Notes: generated by a model from the letters alone, not told the origin. DNA of 64,000 nt from Salmonella enterica subsp. houtenae serovar Houten (GCA_900478215.1 LS483478.1:3286001-3350000), one strand, 5' to 3'. Positions 1 to 8,803 are shown, counted from the first letter of the stretch. Translations and numbers: made by a program.

Positions 1-1537
1 CGGGAGTTACGCCGACACGTTACCGGCAGGACGGGAGGGGGTAATTAACAAAGATATCAACGGTGTGGTTCGTTGGGATTTTGCTCCGCTTCAGTCTCTG
101 GAGCTGGAGGCCGGTTACAGTCGCCAGGGCAACCTCTATGCCGGCGATACTCAGAACACCAATACGAACCAACTGGTGAAAGATAATTACGGAAAAGAGA
201 CGAACCGTCTTTATCGGCAGAACTACTCTCTGACCTGGAACGGCGGCTGGGATAATGGCGTCACCACCAGTAACTGGGTGCAATACGAACATACCCGTAA
301 CTCCCGGATGCCGGAAGGCTTAGCAGGCGGCACCGAAGGGATCTTCGATCCAAAAGCATCGCAAAAATATGCCGATGCCGATTTGAATGACGTCACCCTA
401 CACAGCGAAGTGAGCCTTCCTTTCGATCTGCTGGTCAATCAAAACCTGACGCTGGGTACCGAATGGGCCCAACAGCGTATGAAAGACATGCTCTCCAACT
501 CGCAAACCTTTATGGGGGGAAATATCCCGGGTTACAGCAGTACTAATCGTAGCCCCTATTCAAAAGCGGAAATTTTCTCTCTGTTTGCTGAAAACAACAT
601 GGAACTGACCGACAGCACCATGCTGACACCGGGGCTACGTTTCGATCATCACAGTATTGTGGGAGATAACTGGAGCCCGTCGCTGAACCTGTCGCAAGGT
701 TTGGGGGATGACTTTACCCTGAAAATGGGTATCGCCCGCGTTTATAAAGCCCCGAGTCTGTACCAGACTAACCCAAACTATATTTTGTACAGTAAAGGTC
801 AGGGCTGTTACGCGACTGGCGCTGGTACCGGCATCGGCTGCTATATGATGGGTAACGATGATCTGAAAGCCGAAACCAGCATCAATAAAGAGATCGGTCT
901 GGAATTTAAACGTGATGGCTGGCTGGCCGGCGTCACCTGGTTCCGCAATGATTACCGCAATAAAATCGAAGCGGGTACGGTGCCGTTGCAGCGTATCAAC
1001 AATGGCAAAACGGATGTCTATCAGTGGGAGAACGTGCCGAAAGCGGTCGTTGAAGGTCTGGAAGGCACGTTAAACGTACCGGTTAGCGACACCGTCAACT
1101 GGACGAATAACGTTACGTATATGCTGCAGAGCAAAAACAAAGAAACCGGCGAACGCCTGTCGATTATTCCGCAGTACACGCTTAACTCGACCCTGAGCTG
1201 GCAGGTACGTCAGGACGTTTCTCTGCAATCGACCTTCACCTGGTACGGCAAACAAGAGCCGAAGAAATATGATTATCAGGGTAACCCCGTGACCGGAACA
1301 GATAAGCAAGCGGTCAGCCCATACAGTATTGTTGGCCTGAGCGCGACCTGGGACGTGACCAAAAACGTCAGCCTGACCGGTGGCGTGGATAACCTCTTTG
1401 ACAAACGTCTGTGGCGTGAGGGTAACGCGCAAACCGTTAGGGATACTCAAACTGGCGCCTATATGGCGGGCGCTGGCGCGTACACCTATAACGAACCGGG
1501 ACGTACGTGGTATATGAGCATTAATACCCATTTCTGA
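1..1537 (+). CDS. fepA: Ferric enterobactin outer-membrane receptor, 3' part
   Basis: FepA is the TonB-dependent outer-membrane receptor that imports ferric enterobactin and serves as a colicin/phage receptor. The frame is open from base 2, so the gene starts before the window. About 511 residues are present of a family length near 750, covering most of the 22-strand barrel but not the TonB box or plug. The end has the TonB-receptor signature: a GVDNLFDKR segment followed by a final strand ending in phenylalanine (INTHF). entD lies downstream on the same strand, as in E. coli. Iron/Fur control is expected, but the promoter is outside the window. Confidence 0.95.
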   Translation, partial: GSYADTLPAGREGVINKDINGVVRWDFAPLQSLELEAGYSRQGNLYAGDTQNTNTNQLVKDNYGKETNRLYRQNYSLTWNGGWDNGVTTSNWVQYEHTRNSRMPEGLAGGTEGIFDPKASQKYADADLNDVTLHSEVSLPFDLLVNQNLTLGTEWAQQRMKDMLSNSQTFMGGNIPGYSSTNRSPYSKAEIFSLFAENNMELTDSTMLTPGLRFDHHSIVGDNWSPSLNLSQGLGDDFTLKMGIARVYKAPSLYQTNPNYILYSKGQGCYATGAGTGIGCYMMGNDDLKAETSINKEIGLEFKRDGWLAGVTWFRNDYRNKIEAGTVPLQRINNGKTDVYQWENVPKAVVEGLEGTLNVPVSDTVNWTNNVTYMLQSKNKETGERLSIIPQYTLNSTLSWQVRQDVSLQSTFTWYGKQEPKKYDYQGNPVTGTDKQAVSPYSIVGLSATWDVTKNVSLTGGVDNLFDKRLWREGNAQTVRDTQTGAYMAGAGAYTYNEPGRTWYMSINTHF

Positions 1538-1545
1538 TGCCAATC

Positions 1546-1571
1546 TTCCCTCCCTCATTCGGGGGAGGGAA
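1546..1571 (+). terminator. Hairpin between fepA and entD
   Basis: A 9-bp perfect inverted repeat (TTCCCTCCC / GGGAGGGAA) with an 8-nt loop lies just after the fepA stop and is followed by only a short T run (TTT). It ends 13 bases before the entD start. It may attenuate transcription from fepA into entD or protect the fepA 3' end. Termination efficiency is an inference. Confidence 0.5.
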
Positions 1572-1584
1572 TTTGCAAGAAACT

Positions 1585-2274
1585 ATGCTGACATCTCATT
1601 CTTCCCTTCCCTTTGCCGAACACAGGCTGCATATCGTCGACTTTGCTGCGAGCAGCTTTCACGAACACGACTTGTTATGGCTTCCTCATCACGATCGGCT
1701 CCGGTCTGCCGGACGCAAGCGTAAAGCTGAACATCTGGCAGGCCGCATCGCCGCCGTTCATGCGCTACGCGAGGTGGGCGTCAGGACGACGCCCGGTATT
1801 GGCGACAAGCGACAGCCGCTATGGCCGGACGGCGTATTTGGTAGCATCAGCCACTGCACGTCAACGGCGCTGGCGGTCATATCCCGACAGCGCATCGGCG
1901 TTGATATAGAAAAAATCATGAGTCAGCACACGGCGATAGAGCTGGCACCGTCCATTATTGATAGCGATGAGCGCCAAATTCTCCAGGCGAGCCAGCTCCC
2001 TTTTCCGCTTGCCCTGACGCTGGCTTTCTCCGCCAAGGAGAGCGTTTATAAAGCCTTTTCAGACCACGTCACGCTCCCGGGATTCGATAGCGCAAAAATT
2101 ACCTCGCTTACCGCCACGCAAATCTCGTTAAATCTGCGGCCAACCTTTGCCGCCACGATGGCTGAACGTATCGTCCGTATAGGATGGTTTCAACGTGACA
2201 ATAGCGTTATTACTCTCTGTTCTTGGAATAACGCGCTTTCCCCACGACAGGAGCGCTCCCGCTTCTATACTTAG
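1585..2274 (+). CDS. entD: Enterobactin synthase 4'-phosphopantetheinyl transferase EntD
   Basis: EntD moves the 4'-phosphopantetheine arm of CoA onto the carrier domains of EntB and EntF, activating the enterobactin assembly line. The 229-residue protein carries the Sfp-type motifs: a GSISHC block near residues 86-91, GVDIE at 105-109 (Mg-binding Asp and Glu) and the downstream FSAKES motif. The reading frame is open from 1537, but the start at 1585 gives the family N-terminus (MLTSHSSLPFAEH). The upstream stretch is the intergenic hairpin. It follows fepA directly, as in other enterobacteria. Confidence 0.95.
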   Translation: MLTSHSSLPFAEHRLHIVDFAASSFHEHDLLWLPHHDRLRSAGRKRKAEHLAGRIAAVHALREVGVRTTPGIGDKRQPLWPDGVFGSISHCTSTALAVISRQRIGVDIEKIMSQHTAIELAPSIIDSDERQILQASQLPFPLALTLAFSAKESVYKAFSDHVTLPGFDSAKITSLTATQISLNLRPTFAATMAERIVRIGWFQRDNSVITLCSWNNALSPRQERSRFYT

Positions 2275-2301
2275 CGCAATATCCCGACAAATGAGATCGC
2301 T

Positions 2302-3420
2302 ATGGCGCTGAATGATTTTCACGTTTCGGAACCCTATACGCTTGGTATTGAGCTGGAGATGCAGGTGGTCAATCCACCTGGCTACGATTTAAGTCAGGAC
2401 TCTTCTACGCTGATTGACGCCGTTAAGTCCCGGCTCACCGCGGGAGAAATTAAGCACGATATCACCGAAAGTATGCTGGAGATGGCCACGGCCGTCTGCC
2501 GCGATATTGACCAGGCAGCGGCGCAACTTTCTGCCATGCAGCACGTTATTTTACAGGCGGCGTCGGAATACCATCTCGGTATTTGCGGCGGCGGTACGCA
2601 CCCTTTTCAAAAATGGCAGCGTCAGGAGGTCTGTGATAATGAGCGCTATCAACGTACGCTGGAAAATTTCGGCTACTTAATTCAACAGGCGACGGTTTTC
2701 GGCCAGCATGTCCACGTCGGCTGCGCGAATGGCGACGATGCGATTTATCTTCTACACGGGCTGTCGCATTTTGTGCCGCACTTTATTGCGCTCTCCGCCG
2801 CGTCTCCCTATATGCAAGGATCTGACACCCGTTTCGCCTGCGCGCGCCTGAATATTTTTTCCGCTTTTCCCGATAACGGTCCCATGCCGTGGGTCAGTAA
2901 CTGGCAAGAGTTTGCCGGATTATTTCGTCGTCTGTCTTACACCACGATGATCGATAGCATCAAAGATTTGCACTGGGATATCCGCCCCAGCCCTGCCTTT
3001 GGCACGGTAGAAGTTCGGGTGATGGATACGCCGCTCACCCTTGATCATGCCATCAATATGGCAGGACTGATTCAGGCGACCGCTCACTGGCTGCTGACCG
3101 AGCGTCCCTTTAAACCGCAGGAACAAGACTATCTGTTATATAAATTCAACCGTTTTCAGGCCTGCCGCTATGGTCTGGAGGGCGTGCTAGCCGATGTCTA
3201 TACCGGCGACCGCCGTCGGCTGGCAGATGATACGCTGCGTCTGCTGGACAACGTGACCCCCTCTGCGCACAAGCTGGGCGCCGACAGCGCAATTGACGCG
3301 CTACGTCTGCAGGTGAAAAAAGGCGGTAACGAAGCGCAATATATGCGGGAGTTTATTGCCGACGGCGGATCGCTGATAGGTCTGGTGCAAAAACATTGTG
3401 AAATCTGGGCGGGACAATAG
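2302..3420 (+). CDS. ybdK: Carboxylate-amine ligase YbdK (weak glutamate-cysteine ligase)
   Basis: A member of the GCS2 (glutamate-cysteine ligase type 2) family of ATP-dependent carboxylate-amine ligases. The E. coli protein has weak gamma-glutamylcysteine synthetase activity in vitro, and its physiological role is unclear. The 372-residue length matches E. coli YbdK. Visible family blocks are GIELEMQVV near residue 13, the CGGGTHPF segment, the VFGQHVHVG segment and the C-terminal GGSLIGLVQKHCEIW. It is 27 bases downstream of entD on the same strand, so it may be read from the fepA-entD transcript. Confidence 0.93.
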   Translation: MALNDFHVSEPYTLGIELEMQVVNPPGYDLSQDSSTLIDAVKSRLTAGEIKHDITESMLEMATAVCRDIDQAAAQLSAMQHVILQAASEYHLGICGGGTHPFQKWQRQEVCDNERYQRTLENFGYLIQQATVFGQHVHVGCANGDDAIYLLHGLSHFVPHFIALSAASPYMQGSDTRFACARLNIFSAFPDNGPMPWVSNWQEFAGLFRRLSYTTMIDSIKDLHWDIRPSPAFGTVEVRVMDTPLTLDHAINMAGLIQATAHWLLTERPFKPQEQDYLLYKFNRFQACRYGLEGVLADVYTGDRRRLADDTLRLLDNVTPSAHKLGADSAIDALRLQVKKGGNEAQYMREFIADGGSLIGLVQKHCEIWAGQ

Positions 3421-3486
3421 ACAGCAAATTTGCCTTACAAGGCGATATCCCGGACAATGATGTTTTAACTTACGTTTAACAAAGCC

Positions 3487-3735
3487 ATGAAACACCCGCT
3501 TGAATCATTGATGACCGCTGCCGGTATTTTGCTGATGGCGTTGCTCTCCAGTCTGCTGCTGCCGGCCCCTTCGCTCGGCCTTACGCTGGCGCAAAAGCTG
3601 GTCGGGATCTTTCATCTTATGGATCTCAACCAGCTTTATACTTTACTGTTTTGTTTATGGTTTCTGTTGCTCGGCACGCTGGAATATTGGGTTATTCGCT
3701 TTATCTGGCGGCGCTGGTTTTCGCTGGCCGATTAA
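3487..3735 (+). CDS. ybdJ: Small inner-membrane protein YbdJ (DUF1158)
   Basis: An 82-residue membrane protein with two hydrophobic segments (about residues 10-30 and 48-70) separated by a short polar stretch, ending in arginine-rich residues. It corresponds to enterobacterial YbdJ by length and by its place after ybdK. Function is unknown. Its 3' end is 5 bases from the 3' end of the convergent ramA. Confidence 0.85.
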   Translation: MKHPLESLMTAAGILLMALLSSLLLPAPSLGLTLAQKLVGIFHLMDLNQLYTLLFCLWFLLLGTLEYWVIRFIWRRWFSLAD

Positions 3736-3740
3736 ACATT

Positions 3741-4082
3741 TCAATGCGTACGGCCATGCTTTTCTTTACGATAAGCGCCTGGCGGCAGGTTGAACGTGCG
3801 GGTAAAAATGCGCGTAAAGGTTTGCTGCGAATCAAAACCATACTTGAGACAAATATCATACACTTTCTGGTCGGTGTCGCGCAGATCGCGCGCCGCCAGT
3901 TTTAGCTTCCGTTCACGCACGTAGCGCCCCAGACTCTCCCCTTTGTACTGCATAAAAAGGCGCTGCAGGTGCCACTTGGAATACCCCGCATGACGGGCAA
4001 TATCATCAATACGTAACGGCTGATTCAAATTATCATCAATCCACTCGACAATCGTGTCGATAACCTGAGCGGAAATGGTCAT
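3741..4082 (-). CDS. ramA: Multidrug-resistance transcriptional activator RamA
   Basis: RamA is an AraC/XylS-family activator related to MarA, SoxS and Rob. It turns on acrAB-tolC, micF and other marbox genes and raises resistance to antibiotics, bile and detergents. At 113 residues it is the standard size and consists of the two helix-turn-helix motifs only (IDDIARHAGYSKWHLQRLF and the YGFDSQQTFTRIF segment), with no effector domain. The start at 4082 gives the known N-terminus MTISAQVID. An upstream in-frame ATG would add 16 unrelated residues. It is divergent from ramR, whose operator lies in the shared intergenic region. Confidence 0.97.
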   Translation of the reverse strand: MTISAQVIDTIVEWIDDNLNQPLRIDDIARHAGYSKWHLQRLFMQYKGESLGRYVRERKLKLAARDLRDTDQKVYDICLKYGFDSQQTFTRIFTRTFNLPPGAYRKEKHGRTH

Positions 4083-4237
4083 CGTGCTCTCCCCTCTATC
4101 AAACTCGTCAACGGCTCCCGCACCGCACATTTACGGCAACAGCAATAAGCATAGTAATAACCACACAAATGGTGAGATGGCTTATCGCATGGCTTGCAAT
4201 ACGCTTTTCTACCGCTTCATGCGGGCAGCCCTTGATT

Positions 4238-4257
4238 ATGAGTGAGTAAGCACTCAT
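4238..4257. promoter_or_regulatory. RamR operator in the ramA-ramR intergenic region
   Basis: A perfect inverted repeat of 7-bp arms, ATGAGTG-N6-CACTCAT, lies 155 bases upstream of the ramA start and 115 bases upstream of ramR. This is the known RamR-binding palindrome, from which RamR represses ramA. The arms are intact, so normal repression is expected. A small RNA (StyR-3) has been reported in this Salmonella intergenic region, but its ends cannot be set from sequence alone. Confidence 0.88.
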
Positions 4258-4371
4258 TATAGAAAGCAAAGATAGGCCGTCAAGGTACTTTTCAAAGGTT
4301 GACATTCACCGTTGCGACGCGGCAACGGGCGTGATTCAATCGTGTTTTTACAGACATAAGGGTAACGTGTA

Positions 4372-4953
4372 GTGGCTCGTCCGAAGAGTGAAGACAAAAA
4401 ACAGGCATTACTGGAAGCGGCAACCCAGGCGATAGCGCAATCCGGCATCGCCGCCTCAACGGCGGTGATTGCGCGTAACGCAGGTGTTGCAGAAGGAACA
4501 TTGTTTCGCTATTTCGCGACCAAAGATGAGCTGATTAACACGTTGTATTTGCATTTAAAGCAGGATCTCTGCCAGTCAATGATAATGGAACTGGATCGAT
4601 CCATTACCGATGCCAAAACGATGACCCGCTTTATCTGGAACAGTTATATCAGTTGGGGGTTGAACCATCCCGCGCGCCACCGGGCGATCCGTCAACTGGC
4701 CGTCAGCGAAAAGATCACCAAAGAGACGGAACAACGGGCCGACGATATGTTCCCCGAACTGCGCGATTTATGTCATCGCTCCGTTTTGATGGTGTTTATG
4801 TCAGATGAGTACCGCGCCTTCGGCGACGGCCTTTTTCTGGCGCTGGCTGAAACAACAATGGATTTCGCCGCGCGCGATCCCGCTCGCGCTGGCGAATTTA
4901 TTGCGCTGGGATTCGAAGCCATGTGGCGCGCGCTGACCCGCGAGGAGCAATAA
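4372..4953 (+). CDS. ramR: TetR-family repressor of ramA, RamR
   Basis: RamR represses ramA and is released by bile acids and several drugs. Loss-of-function mutations are a common route to Salmonella multidrug resistance. The protein is 193 residues, with an N-terminal TetR helix-turn-helix (STAVIARNAGVAEGTLFRYF, about residues 28-47) and an all-alpha ligand domain. Translation starts with GTG at 4372, which gives the known N-terminus MARPKSEDKK. The reading frame is full length and uninterrupted. Its stop overlaps the start of ybdF (TAATG), so the two are probably translationally coupled. Confidence 0.96.
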   Translation: MARPKSEDKKQALLEAATQAIAQSGIAASTAVIARNAGVAEGTLFRYFATKDELINTLYLHLKQDLCQSMIMELDRSITDAKTMTRFIWNSYISWGLNHPARHRAIRQLAVSEKITKETEQRADDMFPELRDLCHRSVLMVFMSDEYRAFGDGLFLALAETTMDFAARDPARAGEFIALGFEAMWRALTREEQ

Positions 4954-5321
4954 TGGACGGTCAAACACTGCACGCCTGTGCAAAACGCTTTGCGCTGGAA
5001 CTGCCTTTTACCGAACACTGCTGGCCTTTCGGCCCACAATACGATGTGTTTAAAGTCGGCGGCAAAATATTCATGCTTTTCACTGAACATCGCTGCCGCC
5101 CGCTGGTGAACCTGAAGTCGGACCCGCAAAAATCTCTGGTGAATCAACAAATTTACCCCAGCATTGCGCCTGGCTATCACATGAATAAGAAACACTGGAT
5201 TTCAGTCTATGCGGGCGAAGATATCACCGTCTCGCTACTCAACGATTTGATAAATGATTCATGGAATCTGGTGATAGACGGGCTGCCCAAAAGCGAGCAA
5301 CTACGCCTGCGACCGCGCTGA
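4953..5321 (+). CDS. ybdF: MmcQ/YjbR-family protein YbdF
   Basis: A 122-residue protein of the MmcQ/YjbR (DUF419) family, a small double-wing DNA-binding-like fold of unknown function. The family pattern is visible: a CWPFGP-like segment (HCWPFGPQYDVFKVGGKIF), a LKSDP block, and KKHWISVYA near residue 77. The chosen start, ATG at 4953, overlaps the ramR stop by one base and gives the usual length. An earlier in-frame start inside ramR was rejected. It is probably co-transcribed with ramR. Confidence 0.85.
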   Translation: MDGQTLHACAKRFALELPFTEHCWPFGPQYDVFKVGGKIFMLFTEHRCRPLVNLKSDPQKSLVNQQIYPSIAPGYHMNKKHWISVYAGEDITVSLLNDLINDSWNLVIDGLPKSEQLRLRPR

Positions 5322-5423
5322 TGCAATACTCGTCGCAATAACCGCATTTTCCTCCCTTATCTTTTTACCGATAACCCGGTACCCTGCTGATACAAAAGGG
5401 TACTAAACCAACCAGGAGTATTT

Positions 5424-6077
5424 ATGGATATCGTTTCTGTCGCCTTAAAACGCTACTCCACTAAGGCATTCGATCCGAATAAAAAACTGACCACCGAAGA
5501 AGCGGATAAAGTAAAAACTCTGTTACAGTACAGCCCCTCCAGCACCAATTCCCAACCGTGGCACTTTATTATCGCCAGTACGGAAGAAGGCAAAGCGCGT
5601 GTCGCAAAATCCGCTGCCGCCAATTATGTGTTTAACGAACGTAAAATGTTGGACGCCTCCCATGTCGTCGTGTTCTGCGCAAAAACCGCAATGGATGACG
5701 CATGGCTTGAGCGCGTCGTCGATCAGGAGGAAGCCGATGGCCGTTTCGCTACGCCGGAAGCTAAAGCGGCAAATGATAAAGGTCGCCGCTTTTTCGCCGA
5801 TATGCACCGCGTCTCGCTGAAAGATGACCGCCAATGGATGGCGAAACAGGTTTATCTGAACGTCGGCAACTTTCTACTGGGCGTCGCCGCGATGGGACTC
5901 GACGCCGTCCCGATTGAAGGTTTCGACGCCGACGTGCTCGACGCCGAATTTGGTCTGAAAGAAAAAGGCTATACCAGTCTGGTGGTGGTGCCGGTCGGCC
6001 ATCATAGCGTCGAGGATTTCAACGCCGGGCTGCCGAAATCACGTTTGCCGCTTGAAACCACGCTGACGGAAGTCTAA
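5424..6077 (+). CDS. nfsB: Oxygen-insensitive NAD(P)H nitroreductase NfsB
   Basis: NfsB (NfnB) is an FMN-dependent minor oxygen-insensitive nitroreductase and dihydropteridine reductase. It reduces nitrofurans and nitroaromatics, and its loss contributes to nitrofurantoin resistance. The 217-residue length is exactly that of the family. Visible motifs are the FMN-contacting RYSTKAFD segment (residues 10-17), SPSSTNSQPWHF and the C-terminal GHHS segment. A strong Shine-Dalgarno (AGGAG) lies 7 bases upstream. It is a single-gene unit closed by a terminator at 6088. A dyad (GTACCCT...AGGGTAC, 5379-5403) in its upstream region could be an operator. Confidence 0.96.
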   Translation: MDIVSVALKRYSTKAFDPNKKLTTEEADKVKTLLQYSPSSTNSQPWHFIIASTEEGKARVAKSAAANYVFNERKMLDASHVVVFCAKTAMDDAWLERVVDQEEADGRFATPEAKAANDKGRRFFADMHRVSLKDDRQWMAKQVYLNVGNFLLGVAAMGLDAVPIEGFDADVLDAEFGLKEKGYTSLVVVPVGHHSVEDFNAGLPKSRLPLETTLTEV

Positions 6078-6087
6078 CTCTTTACCC

Positions 6088-6113
6088 AAGCCGGACGCCC
6101 GTCCGGCTTTTTT
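6088..6113 (+). terminator. Rho-independent terminator of nfsB
   Basis: A 9-bp perfect stem AAGCCGGAC / GTCCGGCTT with a 4-base loop is followed by a run of Ts, 11 bases after the nfsB stop. This is a canonical intrinsic terminator that separates nfsB from the gfr operon. Confidence 0.9.
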
Positions 6114-6220
6114 CACCTTTCTGCCAGGTTCCCCAATGCTCAATGGCGTGAACTGCCAGGTTTTACATCGCCAGTGTTAATTTTTCCTCTCAACCAATTG
6201 AAAATAAATAACATTTAAAA

Positions 6221-6237
6221 CTGGCACGCCGTTTACT
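6221..6237 (+). promoter_or_regulatory. Sigma-54 (RpoN) promoter of the gfr operon
   Basis: The sequence CTGGCACGCCGTTTACT fits the sigma-54 -24/-12 consensus (CTGGCACG-N4-TTGCW) with one mismatch, A for G in the -12 element. It lies about 40 bases upstream of gfrA. The operon has a neighbouring LevR-type sigma-54 activator (gfrR), so a sigma-54 promoter is expected here. Activator sites should lie upstream, between the nfsB terminator and this element, but none is obvious by eye. Confidence 0.8.
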
Positions 6238-6276
6238 AAATCTGGATACCCTCTATCTGGATGAAGGAGAAAACGG

Positions 6277-6726
6277 GTGAGACATGTTTATGTGGCCAGC
6301 CATGGCCCTTTTGCCCGCGGACTTATTAACAGTCTATCGCTGCTGATTGGCGACGAACACGGTGTGACACCGGTTTGCGCCTACGATGGCGATATTGTCA
6401 CCACGGAACAGCTTGAACAAACCCTCGAAAATCTGATCGCGCAGGCCAACGGCGAAGAAGTAGTGGTGTTTACCGATCTGCTCGGCGGCAGTATCAACAA
6501 CAGCGCCGCGAAAGTGCTGATGCGTCACCGTCACGTTTTTGTGGTGGCTGGCGTCAACATGACCCTGCTGCTGGAGTTTTTACTCTGTGAAGAAGAAAGC
6601 ACAGACGCGGCTATTACCTACGCCACCAATGCGGCACGTGAATCCATTGTCTTTATCAACACGCTAATAACACAACCATTCGCTGACCTACAGGGAGAAT
6701 CCCATGATCAAATTAGTGCGCATTGA
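6277..6726 (+). CDS. gfrA: Mannose-family PTS enzyme IIA, glycated amino acid uptake
   Basis: This is the cytoplasmic EIIA of a mannose-family phosphotransferase system. It accepts phosphate from HPr on a histidine and passes it to EIIB. The 149 residues begin with the EIIA-Man signature, including the candidate phospho-His at residue 9 in SHGPFARG, and contain FTDLLGGS. Translation starts with GTG at 6277, 7 bases after an AAGGAG. The gene order A-B-C-D followed by two SIS proteins matches the Salmonella gfr operon, which is known to take up fructoselysine and glucoselysine. It overlaps gfrB by 23 bases. Confidence 0.88.
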   Translation: MRHVYVASHGPFARGLINSLSLLIGDEHGVTPVCAYDGDIVTTEQLEQTLENLIAQANGEEVVVFTDLLGGSINNSAAKVLMRHRHVFVVAGVNMTLLLEFLLCEEESTDAAITYATNAARESIVFINTLITQPFADLQGESHDQISAH

Positions 6727-7174
6727 TTACCGCCTGCTGCACGGCCAGGTGGTCTTCGCCTGGACCCGGGCGCTGGATATCGACCACATCATCGTCGCTA
6801 ACGCCAACGCCGCCGGCGATGCGTTTGTCTCTATGTCATTAAGTCTGGCAAAACCCGCTGGCGTGTCGCTGGACATTATCACTGTGGAACAGGCGGCGGA
6901 AAAACTCGCCAGCGGCAAGCTGGATCACAAAAAAGTGATGGTGGTACTGGGGAATACCGCCGAAACCCTCGCCTTTGCCGAGAAAGTGCCGGGGATTAGC
7001 GTTATCAACTACGGCGGTATCGCACAAAAAGAGGGCGCGCAGCAGTTCGGTAAAGCCATCTACCTGACCGAGCAGGAGATTGCCGACAGTCAAGCGCTAA
7101 AAGCCAAAGGTATCCGTCTGGAAATGCGCCAGGTTCCGGCCCATTCCGCCGAATTGCTTAACGATAAACTCTGA
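6704..7174 (+). CDS. gfrB: Mannose-family PTS enzyme IIB
   Basis: EIIB transfers phosphate from EIIA to the incoming sugar derivative. It is a 156-residue protein of the EIIB-Man/Sor family, with the active-site histidine at residue 13 in the RIDYRLLHGQV motif. It is preceded by a clear GGGAGA ribosome-binding site inside the gfrA 3' end, and the overlap suggests coupled translation. The substrate assignment (fructoselysine and glucoselysine) rests on operon context. Confidence 0.88.
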   Translation: MIKLVRIDYRLLHGQVVFAWTRALDIDHIIVANANAAGDAFVSMSLSLAKPAGVSLDIITVEQAAEKLASGKLDHKKVMVVLGNTAETLAFAEKVPGISVINYGGIAQKEGAQQFGKAIYLTEQEIADSQALKAKGIRLEMRQVPAHSAELLNDKL

Positions 7175-7188
7175 ACCCGGAGGTCACT

Positions 7189-7932
7189 ATGTTGCTCACC
7201 GCAACGCTGCTCGGCCTGATTGCCGCACTGGGCATTCTTGACGGGCGTTTACTCGGCGTGTCGATGATTGACCGTCCGCTGGTGATGTGCGCCCTCACCG
7301 GTCTGGTCTGCGGCAATTTACACGAAGGCATTCTGATCGGCGCGACGCTGGAACTGATCTTTTTAGGCAATGTCGCTATCGGCGCCGCGGTACCGCCTGA
7401 TGTCGTGACCGGTTCGGTACTGGCGACCGCGTTTTCTATTATGTCCGGGCGCGGGCCCGAAGCGGCGCTGACCATCGCGATCCCTATCTCTATGCTGGCG
7501 CAGACCCTCGGCGTCCTGGTGCGCGTGGTTAATGCCCGCTTTGGCCACATGGCCGATCGTTATGCGGCGCAGGGTAATACCCGGATGGTTGCCGTTATGC
7601 ACCTGGGGGGCCCAACGCTGCTCTATTTTCTGAGCGGTTTTCTGCCGGTCTTTTTCGCCATTCTGCTCGGTTCTGCCGCCGTCACCTGGTTCCTCGACGC
7701 CATTCCCGCCTTTATCACCAATGGCCTGGTTGTCGCCAGTAAGATTCTGCCAGCGCTGGGTTTCGCGCTGCTGATCAGCATGATGCTTAGCAGCAAATTA
7801 ATGCCTTACCTTGGGCTGGGCTTTCTGATCGCCGCCTATACCAAACTGGACATCATCGCCATCGCGCTGTTTGCCGTGGTGCTGGCTTTCATTATCAGCC
7901 AGTTTCTTAACACTTCCCAACAGGAGAGCTAA
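7189..7932 (+). CDS. gfrC: Mannose-family PTS membrane subunit IIC
   Basis: A 247-residue polytopic inner-membrane protein of the EIIC-Man family that forms the transport channel with IID. Multiple hydrophobic helices are evident. The family motif GxxLExxFxG appears as GATLELIFLGNVAIGA near residues 51-66. It starts 14 bases after gfrB, behind a GGAGG ribosome-binding site. By neighbourhood it transports fructoselysine and glucoselysine with concomitant phosphorylation. Confidence 0.88.
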   Translation: MLLTATLLGLIAALGILDGRLLGVSMIDRPLVMCALTGLVCGNLHEGILIGATLELIFLGNVAIGAAVPPDVVTGSVLATAFSIMSGRGPEAALTIAIPISMLAQTLGVLVRVVNARFGHMADRYAAQGNTRMVAVMHLGGPTLLYFLSGFLPVFFAILLGSAAVTWFLDAIPAFITNGLVVASKILPALGFALLISMMLSSKLMPYLGLGFLIAAYTKLDIIAIALFAVVLAFIISQFLNTSQQES

Positions 7933-7934
7933 TC

Positions 7935-8789
7935 ATGAGCGAAATGACGCAGACCTTGACCGACGACATACAAGCTCCGGCGCAAAGCGAAAGCCGCATC
8001 ACCGCCCGCGATTTACGCAGCGTTTTCTGGCGCTCCTTTACCCTGCAAGGATCGTGGAACTATGAACGCCAGCAGCATATGGGCTATGCCTTCGCGATGT
8101 CGCCCGCGCTGAAGCGTATCTACCAAGATCCTAACGAACTGGGGCGCGCCTTACAGCGCCATCTGGTGTTGTTTAATACCACGCCGCATCTGTCAACGTT
8201 TGTCTTTGGCCTGTCGATTGCGATGGAGGAGGAAAACCAGCGCAATCCGGACTTTAACGAAGAGTCGATCAATGCAGTTAAAACCAGCCTGATGGGGCCG
8301 CTGGCCGGGATCGGCGATTCCATCTTTTGGGGATCGCTGAAAGTTATCGCCGCCGGGATGGGGATCTATTTTGCCCAGCAGGGCAGCGTTCTGGGGCCGA
8401 TTCTCGCCTTGTTGGTTTATAACATTCCGCACATTCTGTGCCGCTGGTATGCCCTCAAACTGGGCTATCGGGCGGGGACTACCTGGCTGATGCGCATCTG
8501 GCAAAGCGGGTTGATGGACAGGGTGACCTATATCGCGTCAATCGTCGGGTTGATGGTCGTCGGCGCCATGACCGCCAGCATGATCGACATTACTACCCCG
8601 CTGAGCTTTACCGCCGGACAGACTACCATGAAAGTGCAGGATTTTATCGACAAAATCCTCCCTTCCCTGCTGCCGCTGCTCTTCACGCTCGGCATGTACA
8701 AACTTATCCGTAAGGGCGTGAACATTAACTGGATCCTGTTAGGCACCGTCGCGTTTGGGCTTCTTGCCAGCGCGCTGGGCCTGCTTTGA
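7935..8789 (+). CDS. gfrD: Mannose-family PTS membrane subunit IID
   Basis: A 284-residue EIID-Man family protein. IID is mostly cytoplasmic at the N-terminus, with transmembrane segments in the second half, and pairs with IIC. Recognisable blocks are the ERQQHMGYAF segment and SLMGPLAGIGDSIFWG (about residues 117-132), both hallmarks of the IID family. The start is two bases after the gfrC stop, so translation is tightly coupled. Confidence 0.88.
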   Translation: MSEMTQTLTDDIQAPAQSESRITARDLRSVFWRSFTLQGSWNYERQQHMGYAFAMSPALKRIYQDPNELGRALQRHLVLFNTTPHLSTFVFGLSIAMEEENQRNPDFNEESINAVKTSLMGPLAGIGDSIFWGSLKVIAAGMGIYFAQQGSVLGPILALLVYNIPHILCRWYALKLGYRAGTTWLMRIWQSGLMDRVTYIASIVGLMVVGAMTASMIDITTPLSFTAGQTTMKVQDFIDKILPSLLPLLFTLGMYKLIRKGVNINWILLGTVAFGLLASALGLL

Positions 8790-8803
8790 CGAGAGGTAAC
8801 ACG

